Source of the DNA: JAPUDQ01 sp964538665
GTDB lineage: Bacteria; Patescibacteriota; Saccharimonadia; Saccharimonadales; Saccharimonadaceae
NCBI GenBank assembly: GCA_964538665.1
Contig: CAZIEB010000002.1
Span: forward strand, 1-62,129
Direction of reading: 5' to 3'
Length of the DNA: 62,129 bases
Of this stretch, positions 32,412 to 41,512 are shown piece by piece. The notes under the pieces are model-generated. The model was not told the origin of the DNA. It searched no databases and saw only the letters and a program-made list of their open reading frames with translations. The translations under genes and the position numbers were made by a program. Position 1 is the first letter of the stretch; each line of letters begins with the position of its first letter.

Positions 32412-33158
32412 ATGGAGAGGAAAAATTCATCAATTACTTTGCGATTTGATTATCGCTGGCTTGTACTGGTGTTGATTGGTATTATCTTGGTAATGTTGGT
32501 GCTCTGGCAGCCGTGGCGGCCAGGACAAGACAAGGATGCCCGAACTGTCACCGTAACTGGTGAGGCTACTGTTCGAGCCGAGCCTGATGAGTATTTGTTC
32601 TACCCGCGCTATAGCTTTGTCGGCGCCGATCAATCGACCATACAGTCCGAGGCTACCGACAAGTCTAATGCCGTCGTCAGTGCCCTCAAAGAGCTAGGCG
32701 TAAACGACAAGGACATCAAGTCGTCAATTGACAACTACAAGGGGTATTACCCTGAGCAGACTGGTGATTACACTTATGTCGCCAGCATATCGATTACGGT
32801 GGCTGACAAACAATTGGCTCAAAAAATCCAAGACTATTTGGTGACGACAAATCCAGAGGGAGCAGTGACACCTAGCCCAACCTTTAGCGACGAAAGGCGC
32901 AAACAACTGGAAGCCGAGGCGCGCGATCAGGCTACGCAAGATGCGCGTCGTAAAGCCGACCAGTCAGCCAAAAATCTTGGTTTTCGAGTGGCCGACGTAA
33001 AGTCCGTCAATGATGGGTCTGGCTTTGACGCTAGCCCCTACCCTATGATGAGAGAGTCGAATCAAGCGACAGACTCAGCAGCCTCGATGTCGATACCGCT
33101 GCAGCCCGGCGAAAATGACTTGCGCTACTCAGTAACCGTCGAATATTACATTCGCTGA
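32412..33158 (+). CDS. SIMPL-domain (DUF541) protein, membrane-anchored
   Basis: 248 residues. N-terminal membrane anchor (about 14-34) and a SIMPL domain: TVTVTGEATVRAEPDEY (about 45-61) is the family opening, and the C-terminal SVTVEYYIR its closing strand. SIMPL proteins form ring-like periplasmic or surface assemblies and are linked to oxidative stress; no enzymatic residues are known. AGGAGG is 4 nt upstream of the ATG. Monocistronic. Confidence 0.9.
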   Translation: MERKNSSITLRFDYRWLVLVLIGIILVMLVLWQPWRPGQDKDARTVTVTGEATVRAEPDEYLFYPRYSFVGADQSTIQSEATDKSNAVVSALKELGVNDKDIKSSIDNYKGYYPEQTGDYTYVASISITVADKQLAQKIQDYLVTTNPEGAVTPSPTFSDERRKQLEAEARDQATQDARRKADQSAKNLGFRVADVKSVNDGSGFDASPYPMMRESNQATDSAASMSIPLQPGENDLRYSVTVEYYIR

Positions 33159-33598
33159 CTCGTCTATCTGGTCAAACAAAAAAAGCCGCCCGACAGGGTG
33201 ACCGTTTCCGTTTTAATTCCGATTTGGTGACCCACACCGGTGAGAGTTTACACCTCATTAAGCAAGAAGATAAACGTTGGCGAGAGATACTAGACCCTAT
33301 GTACAGAGAGTATAAATTACAGATACATAGTCGTGATTAGTATATTCCCAGCCTGAATGTACACCCAGTAATAGAAGTATAAGTAAGTGTCTAAGTTTTT
33401 TAGATGTTTGTTTGTGTTTCTATGTTTTGCCGCATACGTGGGGTACGGTAGGGGCTGACAGGGCTATATGAGTAAATCCTGTCTATAGGGATACTACTTT
33501 AGGGAGTTTTTATACCATAAGCATAAATCATAAACTCCATACCGATTAACTCTGTGGAATCGGCGAAAACTAGCAGCTTTTGGTTATGTAAAAAGCTA
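33159..33598. other. Intergenic region with terminator for the - strand genes
   Basis: 440 bases, AT-rich, without a convincing gene. On the - strand, TAGTAGCTTTT...AAAAGCTGCTA (about 33601-33571) forms an 11-bp hairpin followed by GTTTT, an intrinsic terminator for the genes at 33599-35338. No other structure stands out. Confidence 0.55.
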
Positions 33599-33889
33599 CT
33601 ATATATGCTTTGCTGCAGTATTAACTAAATTATCAGTAAAGTCTTTCATACCATCTGTTAACGGGGGTAATAACAGTCCCGCTAACATCATTTCTGGATG
33701 TTTACCGTCTGAGTCTACTACGCCTGCAATAAACTTGCCGTAAACAACTGAGAGTTTGTCTACAGGTATATTCACATGTTCTATAACAGAAATGCTTATA
33801 GCTTTATTAAGGTGTTCGTAGGCGTTTTGCTCCTCAGCGGGATTATCAGCTGTTATGAGTCTTGCTATATCTCTAATCATTTTAATCAT
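33599..33889 (-). CDS. Small orphan protein in low-GC island (96 aa)
   Basis: 96 residues, soluble and mostly helical, begins MIKMIRDIARLITADN. No family is recognised. It overlaps the end of the Res-like fragment by 4 bp (33886-33889), so the two were once translated together. Base composition is AT-richer than the rest of the window, suggesting it came with the island. Confidence 0.5.
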   Translation of the reverse strand: MIKMIRDIARLITADNPAEEQNAYEHLNKAISISVIEHVNIPVDKLSVVYGKFIAGVVDSDGKHPEMMLAGLLLPPLTDGMKDFTDNLVNTAAKHI

Positions 33890-34440
33890 GACGTGTCTGC
33901 TCTTTTCTGGCGTAGCCCCGTTTGCAATAAGTCTATGAGTGAGTTGCAGAAAACAATAGCCATACGTAGCAGTATAAGTGTGTCAATAGCAGAGTCGTTT
34001 ATAAGCTCCTGAACGCTATTGTCGGTACTTTGTATATCTCGCCATAGCTCAAATAAGTTCTTGCCTGCAAGTTTTTTGTCTTTACCTTCTAGATATGTAC
34101 TTACATCAAAGCCAATCTTTTCTGTAAGTCCTTTGAGGCGAGTGGTTTTAATTTTAATATGATTGGCTATTTCTTCATCTTGAAGCTTTACGGCAAATAC
34201 TTTGTCTTGACCCTCTGGTTTTAAGCCCCATATCCATGCAGTCGTTGCTAAGTCCTGTGCTTCATCACTCAAGTCTTCGTAATCAATGAGTCGAGGGTTA
34301 CGCCGTACTCGTCCTATGACCTGCTCATCCAGTTGCTTACTATTGCTGTCACGAATCAGGTAGAGCATACATGCACGAGGAATGTCCCAGCCTTCGCTAA
34401 TAGTCAGCTTAAAGATAATAACGTAATTTTGCCTATTGTA
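33886..34440 (-). pseudogene. C-terminal fragment of type III restriction enzyme Res
   Basis: The protein after the first dozen out-of-frame residues reads like helicase motifs V-VI of a type III restriction subunit: SEGWDIPRACML then QLDEQVIGRVRRNPR. Res subunits have about 900-1000 residues; only the last 185 are present. The Walker A/DEAH half and the Mod methyltransferase are missing, so the gene is a remnant. Its 5' end is cut exactly where the DUF4868-like gene ends (34445). The nominal start at 34476 lies inside that other gene and is not real. Confidence 0.8.
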
Positions 34441-34444
34441 ATGG

Positions 34445-35338
34445 CTATTTACTAGCTTTTTTGGAGCTACTTGCAATCATGAGGTCTCCGGTGATTGGGT
34501 TTTGGTAGTAGGACCCGGTAATGATGGATAGCGCCTCGGTGATGTCAGCGTTTTTCTTGATATTGAATTTTCCGTTTATGAACAGCATTTTTGGTGCATG
34601 ACGTACTGCAGCATCACCGATACGCTGTACAGTCTCGGCATCAGATAGGTTAATCTTGAGCTCTTCGCTGGCAAATAACATTTTCTTGCGGTTGGGCACA
34701 CTGATCGCAAACGTATCAAACTGGCTGTCAATATCGAAGAGGCTCGGGTCTAACCATTCGTCGACTTCGTGTTGTGTTGCGCTGCGGTAATACACCTCGA
34801 GCGTACCAAAGACGGCTTTTGCTGCTTGAAAATCGGTGAAATAAAATTTATGAGTTTGCGTGTCATACACGGCATCTACCTTGTCGTCTATAGCCATGAC
34901 ATTGATATGTGGTGTCACAGTCGGTTCGCCATCTAGGCTGATAATTTTGCTGTCGTGGAGCTGCTGGCCCTTGGAGATGCGTTTGAAAATCAGTTTTTTG
35001 CCATTGAAACTGTACAGGGCTTTCATACCACTTCCATCGTGGTCTGCCGGATCATAATCGCTGAGTCCACTGACCTGTGACCACAACGTCACAAACTGAC
35101 TATCAATAACCTCGATACTGTTTTGCGACAATTTTACCTCAAAGCATTCATCGCTGCCCAGTACAGATTTACCATCATAGGGGACTTTTTTCATTTCAAG
35201 GTATGGGTCGATAAATAATGATAAGACTTCGTCTCGTTTGGCGTCGTCGGCAAACAAGATTGTGTTTGGCTCGTCACTGTTTTTGGTATAGCCGATGATG
35301 ACAGTCTTTTCTGCTGATGGCGTTTGGTCGAGGTCCAT
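34445..35338 (-). CDS. DUF4868-like protein (possible KwaB relative)
   Basis: 297 residues, soluble. The central stretch GKKLIFKRISKGQQL ... AIDDKVDAVYD ... FYFTDFQAAKAVF resembles the core of DUF4868, the family that includes KwaB of the Kiwa anti-phage system. This is pattern recognition, not a search. No KwaA-like membrane gene is adjacent, so a working Kiwa system is not supported. GGAG precedes the ATG. Together with the Res remnant it suggests a decayed defence island. Confidence 0.6.
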   Translation of the reverse strand: MDLDQTPSAEKTVIIGYTKNSDEPNTILFADDAKRDEVLSLFIDPYLEMKKVPYDGKSVLGSDECFEVKLSQNSIEVIDSQFVTLWSQVSGLSDYDPADHDGSGMKALYSFNGKKLIFKRISKGQQLHDSKIISLDGEPTVTPHINVMAIDDKVDAVYDTQTHKFYFTDFQAAKAVFGTLEVYYRSATQHEVDEWLDPSLFDIDSQFDTFAISVPNRKKMLFASEELKINLSDAETVQRIGDAAVRHAPKMLFINGKFNIKKNADITEALSIITGSYYQNPITGDLMIASSSKKASK

Positions 35339-35457
35339 GTAGATTCTCCGTGTATTGGTTTTTTGTATGGTGCAACAGTGGTATATCGTATCATACGTAG
35401 TGAGAACCTGTCATCCTGCGGCGCCGGCTCTATTGTTTGACTGATTGTGGTGTCCTC

Positions 35458-35906
35458 ACGGAGAATCGCTTTGCTCGATCAATCCCGCAAAGTGCTGGGG
35501 ATGTCTACCGCAGACATCCCGTTCGATTCCTCCTCATGGAATTGATCACGAAAAAAGCCCACCATTGAAGGTGAGCAATTTTCGTGGTGACCCTACCGGG
35601 AATATCAGGATATAACTTCGTCACGTTCAGAAGAGCAAGCTCTTCTGCCCTGCTCCTTGTTATCGAACCCTCCAGCTTCGGTTTCTCTGGCGAGAATTAC
35701 CAAGAATAATACCCATCGCAAGGATGAGTATTATTCTTGGTGACCCTACCGGGAATATCAGGATATAACTTCGTCGCGTTCAGATGAGCAAGCTCCTCTG
35801 CCCTGCTCCTTGTTATCGAACCCTCCGGCTTCGGTTTCTCTGGCGAGAATGACCAAGAATAATACCCATCGCAAGGATGAGTATTATTCTTGGTGACCCT
35901 ACCGGG
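35458..35906 (-). repeat. 153-bp tandem repeats with tRNA-3'-end-like units
   Basis: Core of 113 bp at 35585-35697, 35738-35850 and from 35891 into the gap (period 153). Between cores lies a near-perfect 18-bp hairpin (35700-35740 and 35853-35893). Read on the - strand each core ends ATTCCCGGTAGGGTCACCA, like a tRNA T-arm plus acceptor end with CCA, and contains GGGTTCGAT, but with about 60 nt between the two T-arm halves. A fourth, diverged unit (- strand, about 35545-35450) ends GAGGACACCA and is joined through another hairpin (35548-35587). The unit is 51 codons, so a - strand reading frame stays open through it; this is probably not a gene. Confidence 0.75.
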
Positions 35907-36006
35907 NNNNNNNNNNNNNNNNNNNNNNNNNNNNNNNNNNNNNNNNNNNNNNNNNNNNNNNNNNNNNNNNNNNNNNNNNNNNNNNNNNNNNNNNNNNNNN
36001 NNNNNN
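35907..36006. other. Assembly gap (100 N) in the tandem repeats
   Basis: The gap begins inside the third repeat core and ends inside the response regulator gene. The repeats are the likely reason the assembly broke, and the true copy number is unknown. Confidence 0.95.
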
Positions 36007-36236
36007 TGGGTGTTGCGGAGCTTGGCAAGTACATCTGTCCCCTGCGTCTCTGGCAGCATAATATCGAGCAGTATCAGGTCGTACTGCTTTGCAATAGCAG
36101 CATCGTAGCCTTCGCTGCCGCTGACGACCCAATCAACCTCATAGCCGTTTTTGCGTAGATTTCGCACGTACATTTCGCCGATGAATCGGTCGTCTTCGAT
36201 AACAAGGATGGATTTGATGTGTGATGCAGGTGTCAT
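36007..36236 (-). CDS. Response regulator (3' end lost in gap)
   Basis: The first 76 residues of a receiver domain: LVIEDDRFIGEMYVRNLRKNGY (acidic pair at about 13-14) and LILLDIMLPETQGTDVL (phospho-acceptor Asp). The Lys and any output domain lie in the gap, so its type is unknown. Any reading frame past the gap is repeat sequence. It starts directly at the stop of the upstream histidine kinase (36237), so the two form a pair. Confidence 0.85.
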
Positions 36237-37805
36237 TTAGCCTCCGACTCGGTTGTGGTTGCGGATCCAGCCGCTCTTGGATTTGATAATAGCCTCATTT
36301 TCGTTGCTGTTCCCTACTAGTTTATCAGCAACAGTCGAAAATATTGGAATCGAAAAATAAAATGTTGAACCTTCGTTCTCTTTGGAGACGAAACCGATAT
36401 GGCCGCCATGTGACTCGATGATAACTTTTGAAATAAACAAGCCGAGACCGGTGCCGGCGACACTACTTTTTGAGCGGTGTGAGCGGTAGAATTTTTTGAA
36501 GAGATTGTTTGCGACACTACTCGGTATGCCGATGCCTTTGTCCTGCACACTGCAGCGGACGTAATCGCCGTCAACCACTGCGTTGATAGTGATAACGCCG
36601 CCTTCTGGGCTGTATTTGATGGCGTTGTCGACGAGATTTGCAATCACCTCACTCAGGCTGTCTTTGTCGGCTGCAACTGTCGGGAGGTCGTCAGGAATGT
36701 TGACGGAGAGCATGCGGTTTTGGGTGCGAGCTCGGAGGTTGAGATCGTCTGCGATGGTGCCGTACAGGTAGCTAAATCGCTCTTCGCGTAGGTGTAGCTT
36801 GAGATGTTTGCGATCGTATTTGGCAACGTTGAGGATATTGTTGATATAGTTGCTGAGGCGAGAGGCTGACACGTCGAGGCGATCGATGAGTTCTTGCTGC
36901 TCTTTGTCGACCTGGGGGTTTAGCTCGTCCGCAAGGACGTCGAGGTACCCTCGGATAACCGTTATCGGGCCACGAAGTTCGTGGGCAGCTACAGAGATGA
37001 AGTCAACGGCTGTCTGATCTTCGATATAATTTTCGGTCTGGTCTATCATCAGTACAATTACCTCGACTGATTCGTTTTTTGCATCCAATGATTTTTGGTA
37101 TACCGCGATGACGTCATAGACTCGTTCTTCGCCCGTCGTCATGGGGATAGTGGCGACGTTGCGCCATGTTTTCTCACTTTTGACTGATTTTGTACTCGCT
37201 TGGGCAAGCCAATCAGAGAAGGTGTCGTCTTCCGGAAAGACGAGTTGAAGCTGTGAACGGCCAGATACATCTTTTGCAAGTGGTGCTTTGGCGTTGTTGA
37301 AGACGATTTGACCACTCTCGCTCATGCCGACAATTCCGCATGGCATCCTGTCGACAAACGCAGACACCACGTGCGCACTGACAGCGGCACCGCTGTTGAG
37401 ATCATCCTCGATATTTGATGATTCGTGCACACGGTCGTAGATAGTCTGTACGAGGTCCTTGAGGCCACTACGGACATAGCGTGAATCATTGATTGGCGGG
37501 GCGACGAGGTCGGTCGGTTGTTGGGACAGGCGTGCGATGACTCTCGTGAGGATTTCGAGCGGCTCGAGGGCAAATTTGAGGATAATCATAATCGCAAATA
37601 CCTCAAACGAGACTGCTGGCAGAATGATAAATAGTATCATTTGGCTCCAGTCATAGCCTGAGATGTAGAGCAGTATCGTCATAGCGACATTTACAGCAAT
37701 GAGCATACCGACGACGACGTATGACATGCGTTTGACGTGGTGTGTATAGTACTGTGACGCCTTGATGGTCTTTTCGGTGTGTTGCTGCTTAGAATCTACT
37801 GCCAT
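36237..37805 (-). CDS. Membrane histidine kinase
   Basis: 522 residues. Two membrane helices (about 28-48 and 54-76) with hardly any external loop, a HAMP-like or linker region, a PAS-like domain (about 145-260), HisKA with His in SVAAHELRGPI (about 272) and HATPase_c (NLVDNAIKYSP, DKGIGIPSSVANNLFKKF, AGTGLGLFIS). It overlaps the DUF3048 gene upstream by 10 bp and is followed at once by its response regulator, so the three form an operon. No external sensor domain is visible. Confidence 0.93.
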   Translation of the reverse strand: MAVDSKQQHTEKTIKASQYYTHHVKRMSYVVVGMLIAVNVAMTILLYISGYDWSQMILFIILPAVSFEVFAIMIILKFALEPLEILTRVIARLSQQPTDLVAPPINDSRYVRSGLKDLVQTIYDRVHESSNIEDDLNSGAAVSAHVVSAFVDRMPCGIVGMSESGQIVFNNAKAPLAKDVSGRSQLQLVFPEDDTFSDWLAQASTKSVKSEKTWRNVATIPMTTGEERVYDVIAVYQKSLDAKNESVEVIVLMIDQTENYIEDQTAVDFISVAAHELRGPITVIRGYLDVLADELNPQVDKEQQELIDRLDVSASRLSNYINNILNVAKYDRKHLKLHLREERFSYLYGTIADDLNLRARTQNRMLSVNIPDDLPTVAADKDSLSEVIANLVDNAIKYSPEGGVITINAVVDGDYVRCSVQDKGIGIPSSVANNLFKKFYRSHRSKSSVAGTGLGLFISKVIIESHGGHIGFVSKENEGSTFYFSIPIFSTVADKLVGNSNENEAIIKSKSGWIRNHNRVGG

Positions 37806-38911
37806 GAGACGTTCCTATTTGTTGCCAGTGCGGTTATCCATGTTTGGCCGCGAGCGAGCACGATATCTTGACCGTTGGCATCGAGCAATCTGAGAGGGGA
37901 TGTTGCACTATCGCGCTGCCAGGAGCCCTCGATGACGATACCGTTTTGGAATATATACGCTTGGCCAGTGCCCGTAGTCGTGATTTGCTCGCGCATACCA
38001 TCCTCCATGCCATATGACATGGGGACTTTGATGGCGACGACGACTCGTGGAGTAATGCGACCGGCTTCGCGGTCGTTGTGGTCCTCTCCGCCCTGTGAGC
38101 GTGCATAGCTGTTCGAGGCGGCGTCGTAGTTGTAATTGACTAGGAAGCTACCGCTCGACACACCAACTTCTATCTGTGTGGCTGTAGGGGTCGGGAGAGG
38201 CTTTGTATCTTTGCGCGCAAAGCTCTCAAATGTGCTGGTCGTCTTGCCCTTTGACTCGCGCAGAGCGTCGAGGCGGTCAAAATTTGTGTAGACATTGTGT
38301 GGTGCGGCGCGATCATCGGCTCGCCAAAACGCGCCGGCATTGAAAAACTGATCGAGATCGACGCCATAATTTCCCGAGCGTATCATTTCGAGACCTCTCG
38401 CACTGCCGCCGATATGCACAGTGGCGGGGTCGTAGGCGCTTGCCCACTCGACGTAATAAGGGCGAACACTTCGCACTGGACCGACGAGCCCTGGGCGTGA
38501 TTCTTGGTAGAGCGCGATAAATCGAGTAATTCCGCCTTCGGCGACGGCTTCGTAGACCACTCCCGCTTCCTTGAGACCTGATTGTGGGCGGGCGTCAGGG
38601 CTGTTTTCGATCATGATTGCGGTGACGGCTTTTTGGGTTGTTGCTTCGTCGGGGACTTGATTTCCTGTGAGCGGCGAGTAAAATTTCGGCTTTGGGGTAA
38701 GTTTGGTCATCGAGTCCTGGGTCACACCGACATCAAACGTAGAGATATACCACAGTACTCCCGTGCCAGCGGCAATGATGAGCACGAGTGCGGCTACAAA
38801 ATAACGGACTCCTTCTCGAGTCTTGAGCAATGCATGGAGTTTCGAAGGGTACGGTCCGTCCGCCCCATGAGGATGAGCTGGCATTTTGGCATGCCGGCGT
38901 TTGAATATCAT
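37796..38911 (-). CDS. DUF3048 (YerB-like) membrane-anchored protein
   Basis: 371 residues. A cytoplasmic basic N-terminus, one membrane helix (about 36-56) and an extracytoplasmic DUF3048 domain: AIMIENSPDARPQSGLKEAGVVYE (family core, about 98 onward), GLVGPVRSVRPYY and HNVYTNFDRL. Related to B. subtilis lipoprotein YerB. Function is not known; an envelope role is likely. TGC-TATACT ends 6 nt upstream of the ATG (38918-38923), so leaderless. First gene of the operon with the kinase and response regulator. Confidence 0.9.
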   Translation of the reverse strand: MIFKRRHAKMPAHPHGADGPYPSKLHALLKTREGVRYFVAALVLIIAAGTGVLWYISTFDVGVTQDSMTKLTPKPKFYSPLTGNQVPDEATTQKAVTAIMIENSPDARPQSGLKEAGVVYEAVAEGGITRFIALYQESRPGLVGPVRSVRPYYVEWASAYDPATVHIGGSARGLEMIRSGNYGVDLDQFFNAGAFWRADDRAAPHNVYTNFDRLDALRESKGKTTSTFESFARKDTKPLPTPTATQIEVGVSSGSFLVNYNYDAASNSYARSQGGEDHNDREAGRITPRVVVAIKVPMSYGMEDGMREQITTTGTGQAYIFQNGIVIEGSWQRDSATSPLRLLDANGQDIVLARGQTWITALATNRNVSWQ

Positions 38912-38943
38912 AGATGCAGTATAGCAAAAAGCATAAGAGGTAT

Positions 38944-40365
38944 CTAGCGATTGATAGCACGCTGCAATCGCGCAAGGACGATATCTTTGCCGAGGAGCGC
39001 GAGCGTGTCATTGAGCTGCGGGCTAAAAGGTGCCCATGTAGTGGCGATACGGATGAGGCCGAACAAAACTGCCGGCTTTTGATCGAGTGATTGTAGCAAA
39101 TTGTTGAGGGTGTCTTGGATATCATTTGGGCTCCAGTCGCTGGCGGCGAGCGCATCATGTGCGGCTGAAAGAATCGAGGTGATTTCTTCTGGTGCAAGTT
39201 TCTTGAGCTGCTTGTTTGACGCGAGGAGCTCCATATCTGGCTCTGGCTCTGCGAAAAAGTAGTCAGTAAGACCTGGTAGGTCCCGCAGTGTCTTGAGACG
39301 GTCTTGCGCGAGCGTGAGCACTGAAGATTTGTATTCTGGGGTCGCTGAGCCAGCCGAAGCAGGCCAAAACGTCTCGACCCGACTCATGAGCTCATTGAGC
39401 GGTAGCTCGCGTATGAAGTGGCCGTTCATCCAGACTAGACGTTTTTCGTCGAAACGAGCTCCCGAGCGCTGAACTTTGTCGAGCGAAAAGCTGGCTAGCA
39501 ACTCGTCTATCGTAAATATTTCTTTCTCGGTGCCATCATTCCACCCCATCGTGGCGATAAACGCGACGAGCGTCTCTGGTAAGTAGCCATCACGAATATA
39601 ATCCAAGACATCCTTGGCGCCGTCTCGTTTGCCGAGTTTTTTGTTGCCCTGCTCGTTGAGGATGTGTGGCATGTGGGCAAAAATAGGTCGCTCGATAGCA
39701 AGCGCTTCGTACATATTGAGATATTTTGGCATTGACGAGATGAACTCTTGGCCTCGGATGACGTGCGTCACCTTCATTTCGAGGTCGTCGATAATATGCG
39801 CAAAGTCATAGGTTGGGTACCCATCTGACTTGATAAGCACAAAATCATCGATATTTTCAGGATGGGCGACGAGATCACCCATGACTTCATCGTGCCATTC
39901 GTATGACCGCGGGTCTGACTTAAAACGAAGCGGCGAGGAGCCATCCCAAGTCGGTGGGTGCGCTGGTCTATGATTTCGGTACAAAAATGGTTGCTTTTGC
40001 GCCTGCGCCTCCTCGCGGAAAGCTTGGACTTCATCGGCTGTATACGGATCGGCGTATGCTCTGCCTGCATCGATAAGCTGTTGTGCATAGTAGTGATAGC
40101 GCTCAAGCCTGTCGGATTGGCGGTAGGGTGCGTATGGCCCTCCGATATCTGGCCCTTCGTCGTACTCGATACCGAGTGCGTGGAGGCTGTCGATGAGGTG
40201 CTGCGCACTGCCCTCGACCTCACGTTTTTTGTCAGTATCCTCGAGGCGTAAGATGAATTGTCCTTTGGCTTGTTTTGCGACAAGGTATGCAAATAGAGCC
40301 GTTCGAATACCGCCGACATGTAAATATCCAGTTGGGCTAGGAGCGAAGCGAGTACGCACTGTCAT
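38944..40365 (-). CDS. gltX: Glutamyl-tRNA synthetase
   Basis: 473 residues of class Ib synthetase. HIGH-type motif as FAPSPTGYLHVGGIRTA (7-23) and the KMSKS-type motif as KKLGKRDGA. The zinc-binding cysteines of some GluRS are not present. In CPR genomes GluRS often also charges tRNA-Gln, corrected by GatCAB; that is inference. TATACT ends 8 nt before the ATG (40379-40374), so leaderless. Confidence 0.96.
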   Translation of the reverse strand: MTVRTRFAPSPTGYLHVGGIRTALFAYLVAKQAKGQFILRLEDTDKKREVEGSAQHLIDSLHALGIEYDEGPDIGGPYAPYRQSDRLERYHYYAQQLIDAGRAYADPYTADEVQAFREEAQAQKQPFLYRNHRPAHPPTWDGSSPLRFKSDPRSYEWHDEVMGDLVAHPENIDDFVLIKSDGYPTYDFAHIIDDLEMKVTHVIRGQEFISSMPKYLNMYEALAIERPIFAHMPHILNEQGNKKLGKRDGAKDVLDYIRDGYLPETLVAFIATMGWNDGTEKEIFTIDELLASFSLDKVQRSGARFDEKRLVWMNGHFIRELPLNELMSRVETFWPASAGSATPEYKSSVLTLAQDRLKTLRDLPGLTDYFFAEPEPDMELLASNKQLKKLAPEEITSILSAAHDALAASDWSPNDIQDTLNNLLQSLDQKPAVLFGLIRIATTWAPFSPQLNDTLALLGKDIVLARLQRAINR

Positions 40366-40398
40366 ATATAGTCAGTATATCAGAGACAGGAGTCGGTG

Positions 40399-41409
40399 TT
40401 AGAGGCTAGTTGCAATACGCACAACTTGTTCGGTTTTGAGAGGCGCGTCACCATTGATGGTGTAGAGTACTCCACGGTTTACCCATGCAGCGCTGTTTTT
40501 GTACGTGTAGATAGTCAGTCCCTGGGTGTCGTTGACGTTGTACTCGTTGGTCTGAGCAACCACGTAGTTGTCGAGTACTGCTTGTGAGTCCCATGTGCTT
40601 TTTTGTTGGTCAATTGTATAGCTGCCTTGTCCACCGGTGGCTTCAAAGGACAACGTGACGCGGCCATTGCTGTAGGCGACCGGACCATCAAATCGATACC
40701 CGCTTGGTGTGTAACCAGGATAATGGGCGTCCAGTCCTGCTTGGGCTGCAGCGACCCTGACGGAGAGGTTTGGCATATTGATGTACGAGAGATAGCCACC
40801 GAGTAGCAGTACGCCGAGACAAGCGGCTACGACTGAGCTGACATGTAGCGGTGCCCTGCGTGATTTTTTGGCTTTGTGCGGCGCGTGGCTGGTGGGTGCT
40901 TTTTTCAATGATTCAGCGATCATGTGTTCCTTGAGCTCGCGGGATGATTTTGCTTGCGGTGCGTGGGCTCCTGCTGATTTCTTGGCATGCACTGCGGCAT
41001 GTGTCTTGGCAACAATAGGAGCTACGACGTGGTCTGTGTGGCTCTGCGCGACCGGTACATGCTGCTTGTGTGGATGAGGGGCAAATTTGTGCACGAGGGG
41101 ACTTTTCTCGACGGCTTTTTTCGGGGCTACATGAGGTTTTGCGGGAGCATGATGGACTGGTGATTTGACAATATCACGGCGAAGCGTCTTGCTACGCTGA
41201 GGGTCTCTATGAGCGTGCGATGCTGGTGTGCGGGCCGGTCGCGGTACTGCTGCAGCTACTGTCTTATGTCGAACTTGTACATTTTCGTGCGCTGGAGCCT
41301 CTTGTTGCTCATTGTGCTCAACCGCTGCGACTTCGTTGTCGTCGAGCGGCATACCTGTTAGTGCGTCGTAATGACGTCCATTGATAACAATTGTTTGTTT
41401 TCCCCTCAT
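40399..41409 (-). CDS. Anchored protein with His-rich cytoplasmic tail and DUF4367-like domain
   Basis: 336 residues: a long N-terminal region rich in His, Lys, Ala and Pro (about 30-190), a membrane helix (about 195-215, VSSVVAACLGVLLLGGYLSY) and a C-terminal extracytoplasmic domain of about 115 residues that resembles DUF4367 (GSYTIDQQKSTWDS, ending VLYTINGDAPLKTEQVVRIATSL). DUF4367 occurs at the end of anti-sigma and spore-coat-like proteins. The start is marked by AGGGAA. Close to gltX (33 bp) but with its own start signal. Confidence 0.75.
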   Translation of the reverse strand: MRGKQTIVINGRHYDALTGMPLDDNEVAAVEHNEQQEAPAHENVQVRHKTVAAAVPRPARTPASHAHRDPQRSKTLRRDIVKSPVHHAPAKPHVAPKKAVEKSPLVHKFAPHPHKQHVPVAQSHTDHVVAPIVAKTHAAVHAKKSAGAHAPQAKSSRELKEHMIAESLKKAPTSHAPHKAKKSRRAPLHVSSVVAACLGVLLLGGYLSYINMPNLSVRVAAAQAGLDAHYPGYTPSGYRFDGPVAYSNGRVTLSFEATGGQGSYTIDQQKSTWDSQAVLDNYVVAQTNEYNVNDTQGLTIYTYKNSAAWVNRGVLYTINGDAPLKTEQVVRIATSL

Positions 41410-41512
41410 AGCGTTCCCTTTTTTGTTGTGCTAATAGTCCTTATGCATATGCTACACCGGCGGGCTCGCAATTGCAAGCGTTTTATGCCGTATTTCTGTT
41501 ATACTTTTGGAG

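Noticed and set aside
33599..35338. Complete Kiwa anti-phage system
   Set aside because: No KwaA-like membrane protein is adjacent and the KwaB relation itself is only tentative.
35585..35906. CRISPR array
   Set aside because: Units are 153 bp with a 113-bp core and hairpin linkers; there are no short repeats with unique spacers and no cas genes.
35697..36236. Response regulator with repeated SFSPEKPKPEGS tail
   Set aside because: The tail is the - strand translation of the 153-bp tandem repeats beyond an assembly gap; there is no evidence that it belongs to the regulator.
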